DNA of 64,000 nucleotides, from positions 1-64,000 of the forward strand of contig JACKEB010000023.1 of assembly GCA_020633205.1 (NCBI GenBank), in the 5' to 3' direction. The notes beneath the pieces are model-generated. The model saw only the letters and a program-made list of their open reading frames with translations, was not told where the DNA came from and ran no database searches. Shown here piece after piece: positions 32,419 through 39,863 of this stretch. The stretch is from Polyangiaceae bacterium. Lineage in GTDB: Bacteria > Myxococcota_A > Polyangia > Polyangiales > Polyangiaceae. Within the stretch, counting starts at the first letter, position 1, and each line of letters begins with the position of its first letter. A program made the translations under genes and the position numbers.

Positions 32419-32918
32419 AACGTCGGATAGTCCGTTCGAGCCGCCATCCCGCCAATCCCCCAACCAGGAGAAGCAAAGTTACTCACACGCATGATTCCGC
32501 AGGGTTGCCGCGCGCTCCGTCGCCTACCGCGGATCAGCGTGCCCTGGTGGTACACGATCTGCCAGCCGTCCGCGCTACGCCGCCAAATGGTGGCCCGCCG
32601 GCTACGCCTGCCCGCCTGATCCAAGATGTAGGTGAGCAAGTAGGTGTCCGGCCCGAGCTCCCGGCACCAATGGTCGCTGCTCGCCCAACGACTGGTATCT
32701 GGCTCGGTTCCCTCGAGGAAACGCGTCTCAACCGTATCGATCACGTGCTGTCTGTCGTATGCAAGACCGGTCGCGCCAACTTGCCAGAAGGCAGCTGCAG
32801 TCTGCGCCTCGAGCGCTTCACGGGTCACCCCAAGCTCTTCACGATGAAAGATCGGCTCACGCGCCTTGAGCTCTTCGAGGACATCCAGAAGCGCAGGGTC
32901 GGTCGCAGGCAGCGTCAT
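32415..32918 (-). CDS. DUF4440/NTF2-like protein
   Basis: The 167-residue protein has an NTF2/SnoaL-like pattern: an N-terminal helix (PALLDVLEELKAREPIFH), a central strand-rich core (TGLAYDRQHVIDTVETRF), and the typical closing strands (RRATIWRRSADGWQIVYHQG). This matches DUF4440-type proteins, small barrels found as enzymes or binding proteins; no specific substrate can be read. The last 35 residues (after GTLI) are Arg/Gly-rich and unlike the family, which suggests read-through into sequence that now overlaps the next start. The stop overlaps the start of the lipoprotein gene (ATGA at 32415-32418). Confidence 0.7.
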   Translation of the reverse strand: MTLPATDPALLDVLEELKAREPIFHREELGVTREALEAQTAAAFWQVGATGLAYDRQHVIDTVETRFLEGTEPDTSRWASSDHWCRELGPDTYLLTYILDQAGRRSRRATIWRRSADGWQIVYHQGTLIRGRRRSARQPCGIMRVSNFASPGWGIGGMAARTDYPTL

Positions 32919-32980
32919 GCTCCGAGCATAACCGCCACCTCCAAGCTGAGGGTCGTTGGTCTCGAACCGTCGCAGCCGCG

Positions 32981-33242
32981 ACCCGAGCGCAGCAAGGGAC
33001 GCTCGCTCTCAACTCGCCAGACCCGAGCGCAGCAAGGGGTCACAGGCGTTCCGACTCCCATCGCCAGCGACCCGAGCGCCGCAAGGGGTCGCCAGCGTTT
33101 GAACTCGCGCTCTCGATGGTCAGAGAGTCCGCAGCAGACGGGAGGACGCCGCAGGCGTCCGAACAGTTCTGGCGCTAGGACTCTCCCCGTGGTCCGCCGG
33201 CACGAATCGCCTCGAGCGACCCCGCGTGAGCGAGGGGTCGCT
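32981..33242. repeat. CCCGAGCGCAGCAAGGGGTC-type dispersed repeats
   Basis: Three close copies of CCCGAGCGCNGCAAGGG (near 32981, 33022 and 33070) and a looser inverted-repeat relative (GCGACCCCGCG then CGAGGGGTCGC, 33217-33242) lie in the gene-free stretch between the DUF4440 gene and the tRNA array. The flanking GACCC and GGGTC bases make several of them small hairpins. No gene is seen. Confidence 0.7.
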
Positions 33243-33630
33243 CTCGTCTCCTCAAGGCACCAGCTCTGCGTCCCCCGCGCTGTATTGATTTGCGCTCGGC
33301 CTACGGCCTCACGCCCTCGCGAATGTGCGAGCTAGGCTCGCACTCGCGAAGGTCAGAGAGTCCGTCGCGAGTGGCGAGCGCTTCAGCGCCTCGCACAGTT
33401 CTGGCGCTAGGACTCGACACCTAGCGAAATGCGCGAGCTGAGCTCGCGCTCGCGCCGGTCAGAGAGTCCGCGGCAGACGGGAGGGTGCTTCAGCACCCGA
33501 ACAGTTCTGGCGCTAGGACTCGAAACCGAGCGAAATGTGCGAGCTAGGCTCGCACTCGCGAAGGTCAGAGAGGCCGCGGCCTGTGGGAGCGCGCCGGAGG
33601 CGCGCGACAATGTTCTGGCGCTAGGACTCG
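33115..33630 (-). repeat. Tandem repeats containing the tRNA-Gln 3' end and covarying hairpins
   Basis: Four segments share the last 16-20 bases of the tRNA gene read on the minus strand (TCGAGTCCTAGCGCCAGA on the minus strand, complete in most copies). Plus-strand copies lie at 33168-33183, 33400-33417, 33506-33524 and, within the tRNA itself, 33612-33630. The three copies nearest the tRNA have a period of 106 bases. Each tail is followed on the minus strand by a short GC hairpin whose stem differs between copies but stays paired, then by a CTCTCTGACC block. Three copies of a second hairpin (plus strand GTGCGAGC or GCGCGAGC with its complement) also occur. The array lies directly downstream of the tRNA and could be co-transcribed with it. 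Confidence 0.85.
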
Positions 33631-33681
33631 AACCTAGATTCAGGGATTCAAAGTCCCTTGTCCTGCCTTTAGACGACGCCA
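33611..33681 (-). tRNA. tRNA-Gln (anticodon TTG)
   Basis: On the minus strand a complete cloverleaf can be drawn: acceptor TCTGGCG/CGCCAGA (7 bp), a D arm closed by GTC/GAC pairs, anticodon stem AGGGA/TCCCT with loop CTTTGAA (TTG at 34-36), and T arm CTAGG-TTCGAGT-CCTAG. The discriminator is A and CCA is not encoded. TTG reads CAA/CAG, so the tRNA carries Gln. Downstream lies a repeat array derived from its 3' end. Confidence 0.95.
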
Positions 33682-34043
33682 GAGTGTCTTCGCTTTTGGC
33701 GAAGGAGCCGGGAGCTTAGTCAGCTGAGCGTCTCCTTCAAGGGGAGAAAGCCGGATTTTCCTTGGGGCCAGGGGGCTCCAAAGAGTGCCGAGAGCGGGAG
33801 ACTGCTCCGCTGCTGTGTGGGGCGCGAGCGCTGAGCGCGCGGCCGAGTCGCCTGGGGCAACAGCATGGGCGGGTCACACAGGACACTCGGTTCGCTCCGG
33901 AGTTCCGCCGTTTTGCGCTTTTCTGCCAAGCTTTTCTGACGCTCGTCAGTCCATGGGAACCCCGTGGGTCAAGGCGCTGTCCGCTGCGAGTGGCCGGCAA
34001 CGCGCGCACCAAGTCGCCCCCAGTCAGTGGGGAAGCACCGAGT
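33682..34043. other. Intergenic region upstream of tRNA-Gln and the sigma-factor gene
   Basis: This 362-base gap contains a small hairpin (CTTCGC 33686-33691 with GCGAAG 33697-33702) just upstream of the tRNA and should contain the promoters of both the tRNA (-) and the sigma-factor gene (+). I could not identify them with confidence, and no further gene is evident. Confidence 0.4.
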
Positions 34044-34706
34044 GTGCCCGACGCCGACCAAGTTCCGCTATACGGTTTACTTGAGGCTTGGTGGAGCGTG
34101 CCCGAATCGGACGAAGCCAGCGAGCGTAAGTTCATCGAGCGCCTGCGGGCGCATGACGAGCGAGCGTTCAACGAGCTTGTTGAGCTCTACAAGAACCGCG
34201 TGTTCGCGTTGGTCTTCCGCATGCTCGGGCGCCGGGATGAAGCGGAGGACATGACCCAAGAGGTCTTCGTCCAGGTCTTCAAAGCCATCGGTCAGTTTCG
34301 CGGCGACTCCAAGCTCAGTACCTGGATTTATCGCATCGCGGTGAACCTGTGTAAGAACCGGGTCAAGTACATGGCGCGGCGCCACAGTGATCGTCAGGCA
34401 GAGCTCGAACCCATCGCTGAACGTGCTCCGCTGAGCAACGCAAAGGGCGTCACCTTTGGCGACGTCGCAAGACCGGATCACATGGTCGAGGGCTTCCAGA
34501 TGGAGGTCATCGTCAAGCTGTGCATCGAGGAGATCGAGACTGAGTTCCGCGAGGTACTAGTGCTGAGGGACGTGGAGGATCTGACCTACGAGGAGATCGC
34601 GGAGATCACGTCCTTGCCCGTCGGCACCGTGAAGAGCCGCATTCATCGCGCACGCGCGATGCTCAAGACCAAGGTGGAAGCGCGCATGGGGGAGAAGATC
34701 CGATGA
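34044..34706 (+). CDS. ECF-type RNA polymerase sigma factor (RpoE-like)
   Basis: The 220-residue protein has sigma region 2 (ERAFNELVELYKNRVFALVF, then RRDEAEDMTQEVFVQVFKA and LSTWIYRIAVNLCKN) and region 4 (FREVLVLRDVEDLTYEEIAE, then PVGTVKSRIHRARAMLK). Regions 1.1 and 3 are absent, so it is an ECF sigma factor, closest by eye to RpoE-like groups. The start is uncertain: GTG at 34044 has GGGGAAG about ten bases upstream; GTG at 34098 would lose 18 residues outside the conserved domain. Its stop overlaps the start of the next gene (ATGA, 34703-34706), a frequent layout for a sigma factor and its regulator. Confidence 0.9.
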   Translation: MPDADQVPLYGLLEAWWSVPESDEASERKFIERLRAHDERAFNELVELYKNRVFALVFRMLGRRDEAEDMTQEVFVQVFKAIGQFRGDSKLSTWIYRIAVNLCKNRVKYMARRHSDRQAELEPIAERAPLSNAKGVTFGDVARPDHMVEGFQMEVIVKLCIEEIETEFREVLVLRDVEDLTYEEIAEITSLPVGTVKSRIHRARAMLKTKVEARMGEKIR

Positions 34707-35125
34707 GCGACTCCAATCCCCCCGAGGACGAAGCCATGGAGCAAGAGCTTGCAGACGCCATGCAGGAGCTCGAGGAGGAGGGAGTATCCCTGCCGGAGCT
34801 CAGCGAGGACGAAGAGAACGAGCTCCGGAGCCTGATCCGCGGTGCGCTCGCGGAGAAGCAAGAGAGCGACGCGCCCGATGTGCTCGCAGGCGTCCAAAAG
34901 AAGCTGCGCGAGCGAAGCGGCGGCAAGTTCTATCGCGACGGCTGGAGCACCTCTCAAGAGGCACCCATCGCGACCTATCTGGTGACCAGTGCGCTGATGC
35001 TCGTCGTGTTGCTGCTGGTCTACGCCGTGCTCGGGCCACTCTCAGGGGAAGCCATCAAAGTGGACATGCAGCCTGCGCCAGTCCAGGTGCTCCCCTCACC
35101 CCCGGCAAATCCTGGGCATAGCTAG
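34703..35125 (+). CDS. Single-pass membrane protein, probable anti-sigma factor
   Basis: The 140-residue product has an acidic N-terminal cytoplasmic part (to about residue 75, ELEEEGVSLPELSEDEENEL), a membrane helix (about 92-113, YLVTSALMLVVLLLVYAVLG) and a short Pro-rich exterior tail. No zinc-binding HxxxCxxC motif is present, so it is not a standard ZAS anti-sigma factor. The assignment rests on the four-base overlap with the sigma gene and the topology. A role as the sigma factor's membrane partner is likely but not proved. Confidence 0.7.
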   Translation: MSDSNPPEDEAMEQELADAMQELEEEGVSLPELSEDEENELRSLIRGALAEKQESDAPDVLAGVQKKLRERSGGKFYRDGWSTSQEAPIATYLVTSALMLVVLLLVYAVLGPLSGEAIKVDMQPAPVQVLPSPPANPGHS

Positions 35126-35129
35126 ACGA

Positions 35130-35158
35130 AACCCCCGGATCCTTGAGGAGCGGGGGTT
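35130..35158. terminator. Hairpin after the sigma/anti-sigma pair
   Basis: AACCCCCG (35130-35137) pairs with CGGGGGTT (35151-35158) over a 13-base loop, a few bases after the anti-sigma gene stop and before the convergent phosphatase gene. There is no T-run. Confidence 0.5.
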
Positions 35159-35233
35159 AGGTCAGCTGTTTCGCGGCGGACACGCGCTGCGTCTAGCGTT
35201 TACGCACGGAAAATCCGAGACTGCGTTTGAGAA

Positions 35234-36007
35234 TCACGGGATCCAGCGGGCGAGGACGCAGGTGATGTTGTCGGGTCCGCCGCCGTCGTTGGCTGCTTCG
35301 ATCAGGCGATGGGTGGCCGTCGGCAGATCAGGCGATGCGAGCACGATCTCCAAGATCTGTTCGTCCGTGACTGGGCCGCACAGACCGTCGCTGCAGAGCA
35401 ACATGGTGTCGCCAGCCAGCGGCCGCTCGAAGCGCGTGTCCACCTTCACGGTGTCCTTCATTCCAAGGGCGCGCACGATCACGTTCTTGTGAGGGAAGTT
35501 CGCGATCTCCTCCTCGGTGAGCTGCTTCATCTTCTTGTAGTCGTTGAGCAGCGAGTGATCTTCCGTGAGCTGTTCGAGCTTGCCGTCGCGAATGCGATAG
35601 CAGCGGCTGTCACCCACGTGCGCGACGTAGACGCCGTCTTCCACTGCGAACAGTGAAGCGAGGGTCGTACCCATGCCGCGTTGCTTCGCGTTGCGATGTG
35701 AAGCTTCGTAGATGCGCAGGTTCGAGAGCTTGATCCCGGTGATCAACCGGTTCTCTTCGTAACCCTTGGCGCGATCCATCTTGTACGGCCAGGTGCGCTC
35801 CGGATCGTCCGCGGTCGAGGCGAAGAAATCCGCCATCGTGTCCACGGCCATCTTGGATGCGACCTCGCCCGAAGCGTGACCGCCCATTCCGTCTGCGACG
35901 ATGTAGAGGCCGTACTGCGCGAAGATCGCGAAGTTGTCCTCGTTGTGGGCGCGCTTGCGTCCGACGTCAGTTTCGCCGGCAACCTCGATACGTAGGGGCT
36001 GTGACAC
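35234..36007 (-). CDS. PP2C-family Ser/Thr protein phosphatase (Stp1-like)
   Basis: This 257-residue metal-dependent phosphatase removes phosphate from Ser/Thr and could oppose the kinases in this window. Motifs in order: GRKRAHNEDNFAI (metal Asp), YIVADGMGGHASGEVAS, GTTLASLFAVEDGVYVAHVG with DSRCYRIRDGKLEQLTEDHS, and TMLLCSDGLCGPVTDEQIL, ending in DNITCVLARWIP. There is no signal peptide or membrane helix. Length matches soluble Stp1/PrpC-type enzymes (about 240-260). GTG start at 36007. It stands alone, separated from the next gene by 290 bases. Confidence 0.95.
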   Translation of the reverse strand: MSQPLRIEVAGETDVGRKRAHNEDNFAIFAQYGLYIVADGMGGHASGEVASKMAVDTMADFFASTADDPERTWPYKMDRAKGYEENRLITGIKLSNLRIYEASHRNAKQRGMGTTLASLFAVEDGVYVAHVGDSRCYRIRDGKLEQLTEDHSLLNDYKKMKQLTEEEIANFPHKNVIVRALGMKDTVKVDTRFERPLAGDTMLLCSDGLCGPVTDEQILEIVLASPDLPTATHRLIEAANDGGGPDNITCVLARWIP

Positions 36008-36223
36008 GGTCCTCTTGTGAGCTGCCTTACCTGCGGCCTTCCCTGGTCACGCAGTTCACAGGATCGTTGTCCGATGCGCTCGAAGTGTCAATCACGGCTC
36101 GCGGCTCTCGCCGCCTTGTGGGTCAATTCGCTCGTCCGCATGGCGCTTCTTTCGCGTTCACCCCGCAGGGGAGACATCTGCACACAGCCGCTCGACTAGG
36201 CGCATCGCGGCACGACGACGCGA

Positions 36224-36254
36224 AAACGCCCGCCAAGGCTGCTGACGGGCGTTT
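36224..36254 (-). terminator. Rho-independent terminator of the HtrA-like gene
   Basis: Plus-strand AAACGCCCG (36224-36232) and CGGGCGTTT (36246-36254) form the stem. On the minus strand it is followed by TTTT, a normal terminator for the gene at 36298. Confidence 0.75.
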
Positions 36255-36297
36255 CGTTTCGTTTAGACCTCCACTTTCGTGGTGGACTTGCAATCGC

Positions 36298-37551
36298 CTA
36301 GCGTGTACGCGCCGGCCGCTTCAGCGCTTTTGAGCGAGGTGCCTTGCGGGTGAGGCCCTTCTTTGCGCTGGGTGCTGCAGTGAGGCCCAGGGAAACCTGA
36401 CGGAATTTTCCCCCGCCGAATAGCAGCAGCTGAATGCTGTCGCCGACTGCGCGCTGGTTGATCGCGTTGGCGAGGGACTCCGGCGTCATCACCGGTGATC
36501 CATCGACAGCGACGATCACGTCGCTCGTCGACTCGTCACTGCCCCCATGTAGACCTGCGGCGGCCGCAGCGCTCTTCGGGTGGATCTTCATCACCCGCAC
36601 GCCGCGCACCGGGCCGACATCCGCGGCTACGCCTTGAATGCCGAGCCAAGGCGCCGGCGGGATAGCGTTTGCCGGTACCGTGCGGAGAAAGGCTTTGATC
36701 GCTGTCACGGGAACGCCAAACGGCACCGTTGCACAGTCTTGGCCTGGCACGGGTGCGCAGGCGCGCCCGATCATGCCCACGACGCGACCCTTGTCGTCGA
36801 CGATAGGAGACCCGACGTCGCTGTTCTTGAAGCGGCTTGCGAGGTCGATGGCGTCCCGCAAGAGCTCGCTATCGGCGCCTTGCATGGTGCGCAGGCCCTT
36901 CACGATCAAGCGACTCGGAGCGAGGTCCTTGTTCGCTACCGGCGTGAAGGTGCGTAGCGAAGCGCCCGCTCGGCTGGCGTCGGTGCCGCCCGCTCGCAGG
37001 CCCTTCTTCCAGCGGCCGCTCTGGGGAACCAACAGCGCGAGGTCCCAGGCGCGATCCGAGTGGCCCATCTTGATGGGCATCACAGAGCCATCGGCGAAGC
37101 GAGCGTCCAGCTGGTTGCCGTGCCCGACATTGGACAGTGCCGTGAGGATACGCCCGTCGCCGGCGAGCACCGTCCCGAGGCCGAGCACCTTGCCCTTGCG
37201 CTCGATCATCACGACGCCGTCGCGTGCCTTGTCGACTGCGCTCTCGGAGCCGTCCGGCTTCTCGATCGAGTCGTCTGCGGCTTGGTCTGCGGCGGTGGCT
37301 GCAGCTCGCGCGGCCTGAGCGGCGGCGCGCGCCGCCTCCGCCTTTGCAGCGTCATCCTTGCCCGCCGCGAAAGCCGAACCAGAAACTACCAGCGAGCCAA
37401 GGACGGCCCACACCCCCAAAAGTCGACGCCCGTTCACGCGCTGAGTGTAGCCAAAAATACCCAGGGCGCGAGCCGCACGGGCCCGGTTCACGGGATCGCG
37501 AGTCGTTGTGATTGCCCCTGAGTCAGCTGCCCGTCTGCTGCGTGAAGTCAT
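36298..37551 (-). CDS. HtrA-like PDZ protein lacking the catalytic triad
   Basis: The 417-residue protein has a 38-residue basic N-terminus, a membrane/signal segment (LLGVWAVLGSLVVSGSAFAA), an Ala-rich helical stretch, a chymotrypsin-fold domain and a C-terminal PDZ domain (WLGIQGVAADVGPVRGVRVM and VIVAVDGSPVMTPESLANAI). Against HtrA/DegP, the catalytic His (ILTNNHVV) is replaced by Ser140 (ILTALSNV) and the catalytic Ser (GNSGGP) by Val246 (SDVGSP); the Asp is retained (WDLALL, Asp170). It is therefore probably an inactive relative that binds peptides or chaperones envelope proteins. The ATG at 37551 is strongly supported by AGGAGG five bases upstream. A basic tail (KALKRPARTR) closes the protein. 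Confidence 0.85.
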   Translation of the reverse strand: MTSRSRRAADSGAITTTRDPVNRARAARALGIFGYTQRVNGRRLLGVWAVLGSLVVSGSAFAAGKDDAAKAEAARAAAQAARAAATAADQAADDSIEKPDGSESAVDKARDGVVMIERKGKVLGLGTVLAGDGRILTALSNVGHGNQLDARFADGSVMPIKMGHSDRAWDLALLVPQSGRWKKGLRAGGTDASRAGASLRTFTPVANKDLAPSRLIVKGLRTMQGADSELLRDAIDLASRFKNSDVGSPIVDDKGRVVGMIGRACAPVPGQDCATVPFGVPVTAIKAFLRTVPANAIPPAPWLGIQGVAADVGPVRGVRVMKIHPKSAAAAAGLHGGSDESTSDVIVAVDGSPVMTPESLANAINQRAVGDSIQLLLFGGGKFRQVSLGLTAAPSAKKGLTRKAPRSKALKRPARTR

Positions 37552-37556
37552 GCTTG

Positions 37557-37562
37557 CCTCCT
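37557..37562 (-). promoter_or_regulatory. Shine-Dalgarno that fixes the HtrA-like start
   Basis: On the minus strand AGGAGG lies five bases before the ATG at 37551. This selects a start 38 residues before the signal segment over a GTG at 37437 that directly precedes it. Confidence 0.75.
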
Positions 37563-37710
37563 GCCTCTGTTGTCGACCTCGGGGCGGGCCCGAGGTGAGT
37601 AGTGGGCTGATTGCAAGGCACGGGCCGAAACGGCGAACCAGGCGCTCGCGTCGGCAGAGAGGAGACAAATGGCGCGGGTTGCCAGTCGGCGCGCGCCTAG
37701 GGTCGTTGAA

Positions 37711-38394
37711 TCAATCTGCGGGCCTGTCGAGGCGGCGCACACCTTGTGGGCTCGCCACCAACACAACGTCTGCACGGCCCACGAACAGGCCCGTCTCCAC
37801 CACCCCGGGGATCAAGCTGAGCTCGCGCTCGAGGGACGATGGATCGGTGATCACGCCGACTCGCAGATCATAGATGTAGTTGCCGCTGTCGGTGCGCCAC
37901 GGAGCGCCGTCTCGCTCTCGGAGCACGGGCTCACCTAGCTTTTCCAGGCTCTTCGCGATGGCGCGATGGGCGAATCCCAGGATCTCGAGCGGCACTGGCC
38001 AGCGCTCCCCGAGTTTTTTCGAGAGCTTGCTCTCGTCGACAATGATCACGTTGCGCCTCGCTGCGTGATTCACAATTTTCTCGCGCAGATGCGCGCCGCC
38101 GCCGCCCTTGATCAGGTCGAGGGTTGCGCTCACCTCATCTGCTCCGTCGACGCACACGTCGATCTCCCAAGGACCATCTGGGTCCAGGATCGGGATGCCC
38201 AACGCTTGCGCCTGGCGGTGGCTGGCCTCGCTGGTCGGCACGCCTTGGAACTTACGGCCCTGGGTCACCAAGCGGCCCACGCCGTCGATGAACAATTTCG
38301 CGGTGGAGCCGGTACCCAAGCCGAGCACGCCGGATTCGGGAAGCAGCTCGAGCGCTGCGTCGGCGGCCTGCTGCTTCTGTGCGTCTGCGTCCAT
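37711..38394 (-). CDS. rpiA: Ribose-5-phosphate isomerase A
   Basis: RpiA interconverts ribose 5-phosphate and ribulose 5-phosphate in the pentose phosphate pathway. The 227-residue protein has the phosphate-binding GLGTGSTAKLF, the TSEASHRQAQ segment, the catalytic DVCVDGADEV and KGGGGAHLREKIV motifs, and the closing GVVETGLFVGRADVVLVA. The length fits the family (about 220-230). ATG start at 38394; it lies 72 bases from the gene at 38467 on the same strand. Confidence 0.96.
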   Translation of the reverse strand: MDADAQKQQAADAALELLPESGVLGLGTGSTAKLFIDGVGRLVTQGRKFQGVPTSEASHRQAQALGIPILDPDGPWEIDVCVDGADEVSATLDLIKGGGGAHLREKIVNHAARRNVIIVDESKLSKKLGERWPVPLEILGFAHRAIAKSLEKLGEPVLRERDGAPWRTDSGNYIYDLRVGVITDPSSLERELSLIPGVVETGLFVGRADVVLVASPQGVRRLDRPAD

Positions 38395-38466
38395 GTCCGG
38401 CTACCGAACACCGGCGCGGCCGAGCGTCAAGCAACGCGCTCTCGCTTCTGTGCTCTTCGCTACGAG

Positions 38467-39756
38467 TCAGCCGTCGCCGTCGGGCTTGCGAGTCAGATAG
38501 AAGAAGTCACGCATCGAGCGGGCGCCGACGTACTCGTCCTCTTTATGCTCAAAGCCTTTGGCGAGGGGTACGGCCTTGAGCGTCGACCCGCCTTCCACGG
38601 GTTCGTAGAGCAAGAACTTGGGGTAGCTCCAGTTCACGTCGAGCTGAGCCACCGTGGCTGCGCCGGCGTGGTGCATGCCGTCAGCCAACGCGCGGGCCGT
38701 CGTGTCCTTGGTGATCGCGACGAACAGCACCTCGCGGCTCTCATCGAGTCCAATCGCGCTTCGGCGTATCACCGTCTCTCCGTCAAGCGTCGCGCCCCAA
38801 GCACGCGCGTCCGGATCCATCAACCCCGGGTGGCGCTTGCCGTCTTCGTACATGCAGCCCGGCGCTTGGCGGAACCACTGCATCTTGTCTTCAATACCTT
38901 CGATCGTTTTCCAGGTGGCAATGCGTAGCTTGCCGTCGTCGAACTTGGCGACGGTGCAGGCCTTGGGTCGCGGCTTGACCAAGGTGATGCCGTCGATCTT
39001 CATGCCGTAGTAACCGTGCTCCGTCTTGAAGCCGCCGTTGAACGCCCCGAGTAGGCGCGAGACATGTTCCGTGGGGATCTTGGCGGCGCGCTTGTACTTG
39101 CTGCCTGCGACCTCGAAGCTCTTCGGCTCTTGGTAGCCGGCCATCGCGTGCAGGTCGACACGGCGCAAGTCCACAGCCACCACGAAGACTTCCGCCCAGG
39201 AGCGGTTGCGGTCGGAGTGAAGCAGCGTCTTGAACATCACGGTCTCCGCGTCCGGATGCTGTGCGTCCTTGATCGGGACCCACTGACCATCGCCCGGGGC
39301 AGACCAGGACTTGTGTACGGGGCCGACGTCCGCCGGACGGAACGGCGGCAGCGGAGGCGGGCCCGCGTCGGGGGTTGCGCTGGGTGTTTCAGGGATGCTC
39401 GAGTCGGCGGCGGCAGGGACTTCCCAGTAGGCCTTGGGTGGCTCGTTTCCGTACCACCATTGATTGAAGCGATCTTGAACCGCGTAGGCCTTGTTCTCGA
39501 TGCTCGTGACGGCGTCCTTGCCAATCACGGCCCGCAACGTGTCTGCCAGTACTGGGCCGAGCCCGGGGAAGGTGTGCACCGCGATCCACAGCAGCACCAC
39601 CGCGATTGGCGCTGCGACCAGTCCGCGCTTGGTCCAGCGCCAGGCGGTGCGCCGAAAGCGCTGCCAACCCGAGCCGGAGTCGCTTTCCTTCGCAGACTTC
39701 GCGGGACGCTTGCTCTTGGCCTTCGAGGGCGGCGGTGAGGACGAAGGTCGCACCAT
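38467..39756 (-). CDS. Membrane-anchored phosphodiester glycosidase (NAGPA/DUF2233) family protein
   Basis: The 429-residue protein has a Lys/Ser-rich cytoplasmic N-terminus, one membrane helix (about 46-66, GLVAAPIAVVLLWIAVHTF) and a Pro-rich linker. An outer domain follows whose core (GAFNGGFKTEHGYYGMKIDG, RRSAIGLDESREVLFVAITK, AATVAQLDVNWSYPKFLLYE) matches the phosphodiester glycosidase/NAGPA domain. Members remove GlcNAc from phosphodiester-linked sugars or act in exopolysaccharide metabolism. The N-in topology places the domain in the periplasm. Substrate unknown. It is divergent from the BamA-like gene at 39864 across a 107-base gap. Confidence 0.8.
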   Translation of the reverse strand: MVRPSSSPPPSKAKSKRPAKSAKESDSGSGWQRFRRTAWRWTKRGLVAAPIAVVLLWIAVHTFPGLGPVLADTLRAVIGKDAVTSIENKAYAVQDRFNQWWYGNEPPKAYWEVPAAADSSIPETPSATPDAGPPPLPPFRPADVGPVHKSWSAPGDGQWVPIKDAQHPDAETVMFKTLLHSDRNRSWAEVFVVAVDLRRVDLHAMAGYQEPKSFEVAGSKYKRAAKIPTEHVSRLLGAFNGGFKTEHGYYGMKIDGITLVKPRPKACTVAKFDDGKLRIATWKTIEGIEDKMQWFRQAPGCMYEDGKRHPGLMDPDARAWGATLDGETVIRRSAIGLDESREVLFVAITKDTTARALADGMHHAGAATVAQLDVNWSYPKFLLYEPVEGGSTLKAVPLAKGFEHKEDEYVGARSMRDFFYLTRKPDGDG

Positions 39757-39863
39757 CGCGGGAGTCTAACCAGCACAGCCCCGATCGCACAAAAGTCAGC
39801 CAAAAGCCTCGCGTTGCCCCACAGCTCACCCACGGGCAGCGCAGTTTGGCTATACAAGGCGCC

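Noticed and set aside
31901..32494. Proline-rich ORF (PPVVPAEPP repeats)
   Set aside because: It is the antisense reading of the Gly/Ser/Thr-rich lipoprotein repeat, not an independent gene.
33115..33630. CRISPR array
   Set aside because: The repeated units are long (about 106 bases), carry tRNA sequence and hairpins, have no uniform spacers and no cas genes nearby.
33611..33681. tRNA-Gln as attachment site of a prophage or island
   Set aside because: The 3' end duplications resemble att sites, but no integrase, transposase or phage gene lies beside them, and the spacing is tandem and short.
39606..39863. N-terminal extension of the BamA-like protein
   Set aside because: The in-frame sequence overlaps the divergent glycosidase gene and precedes a good signal peptide start at 39864.
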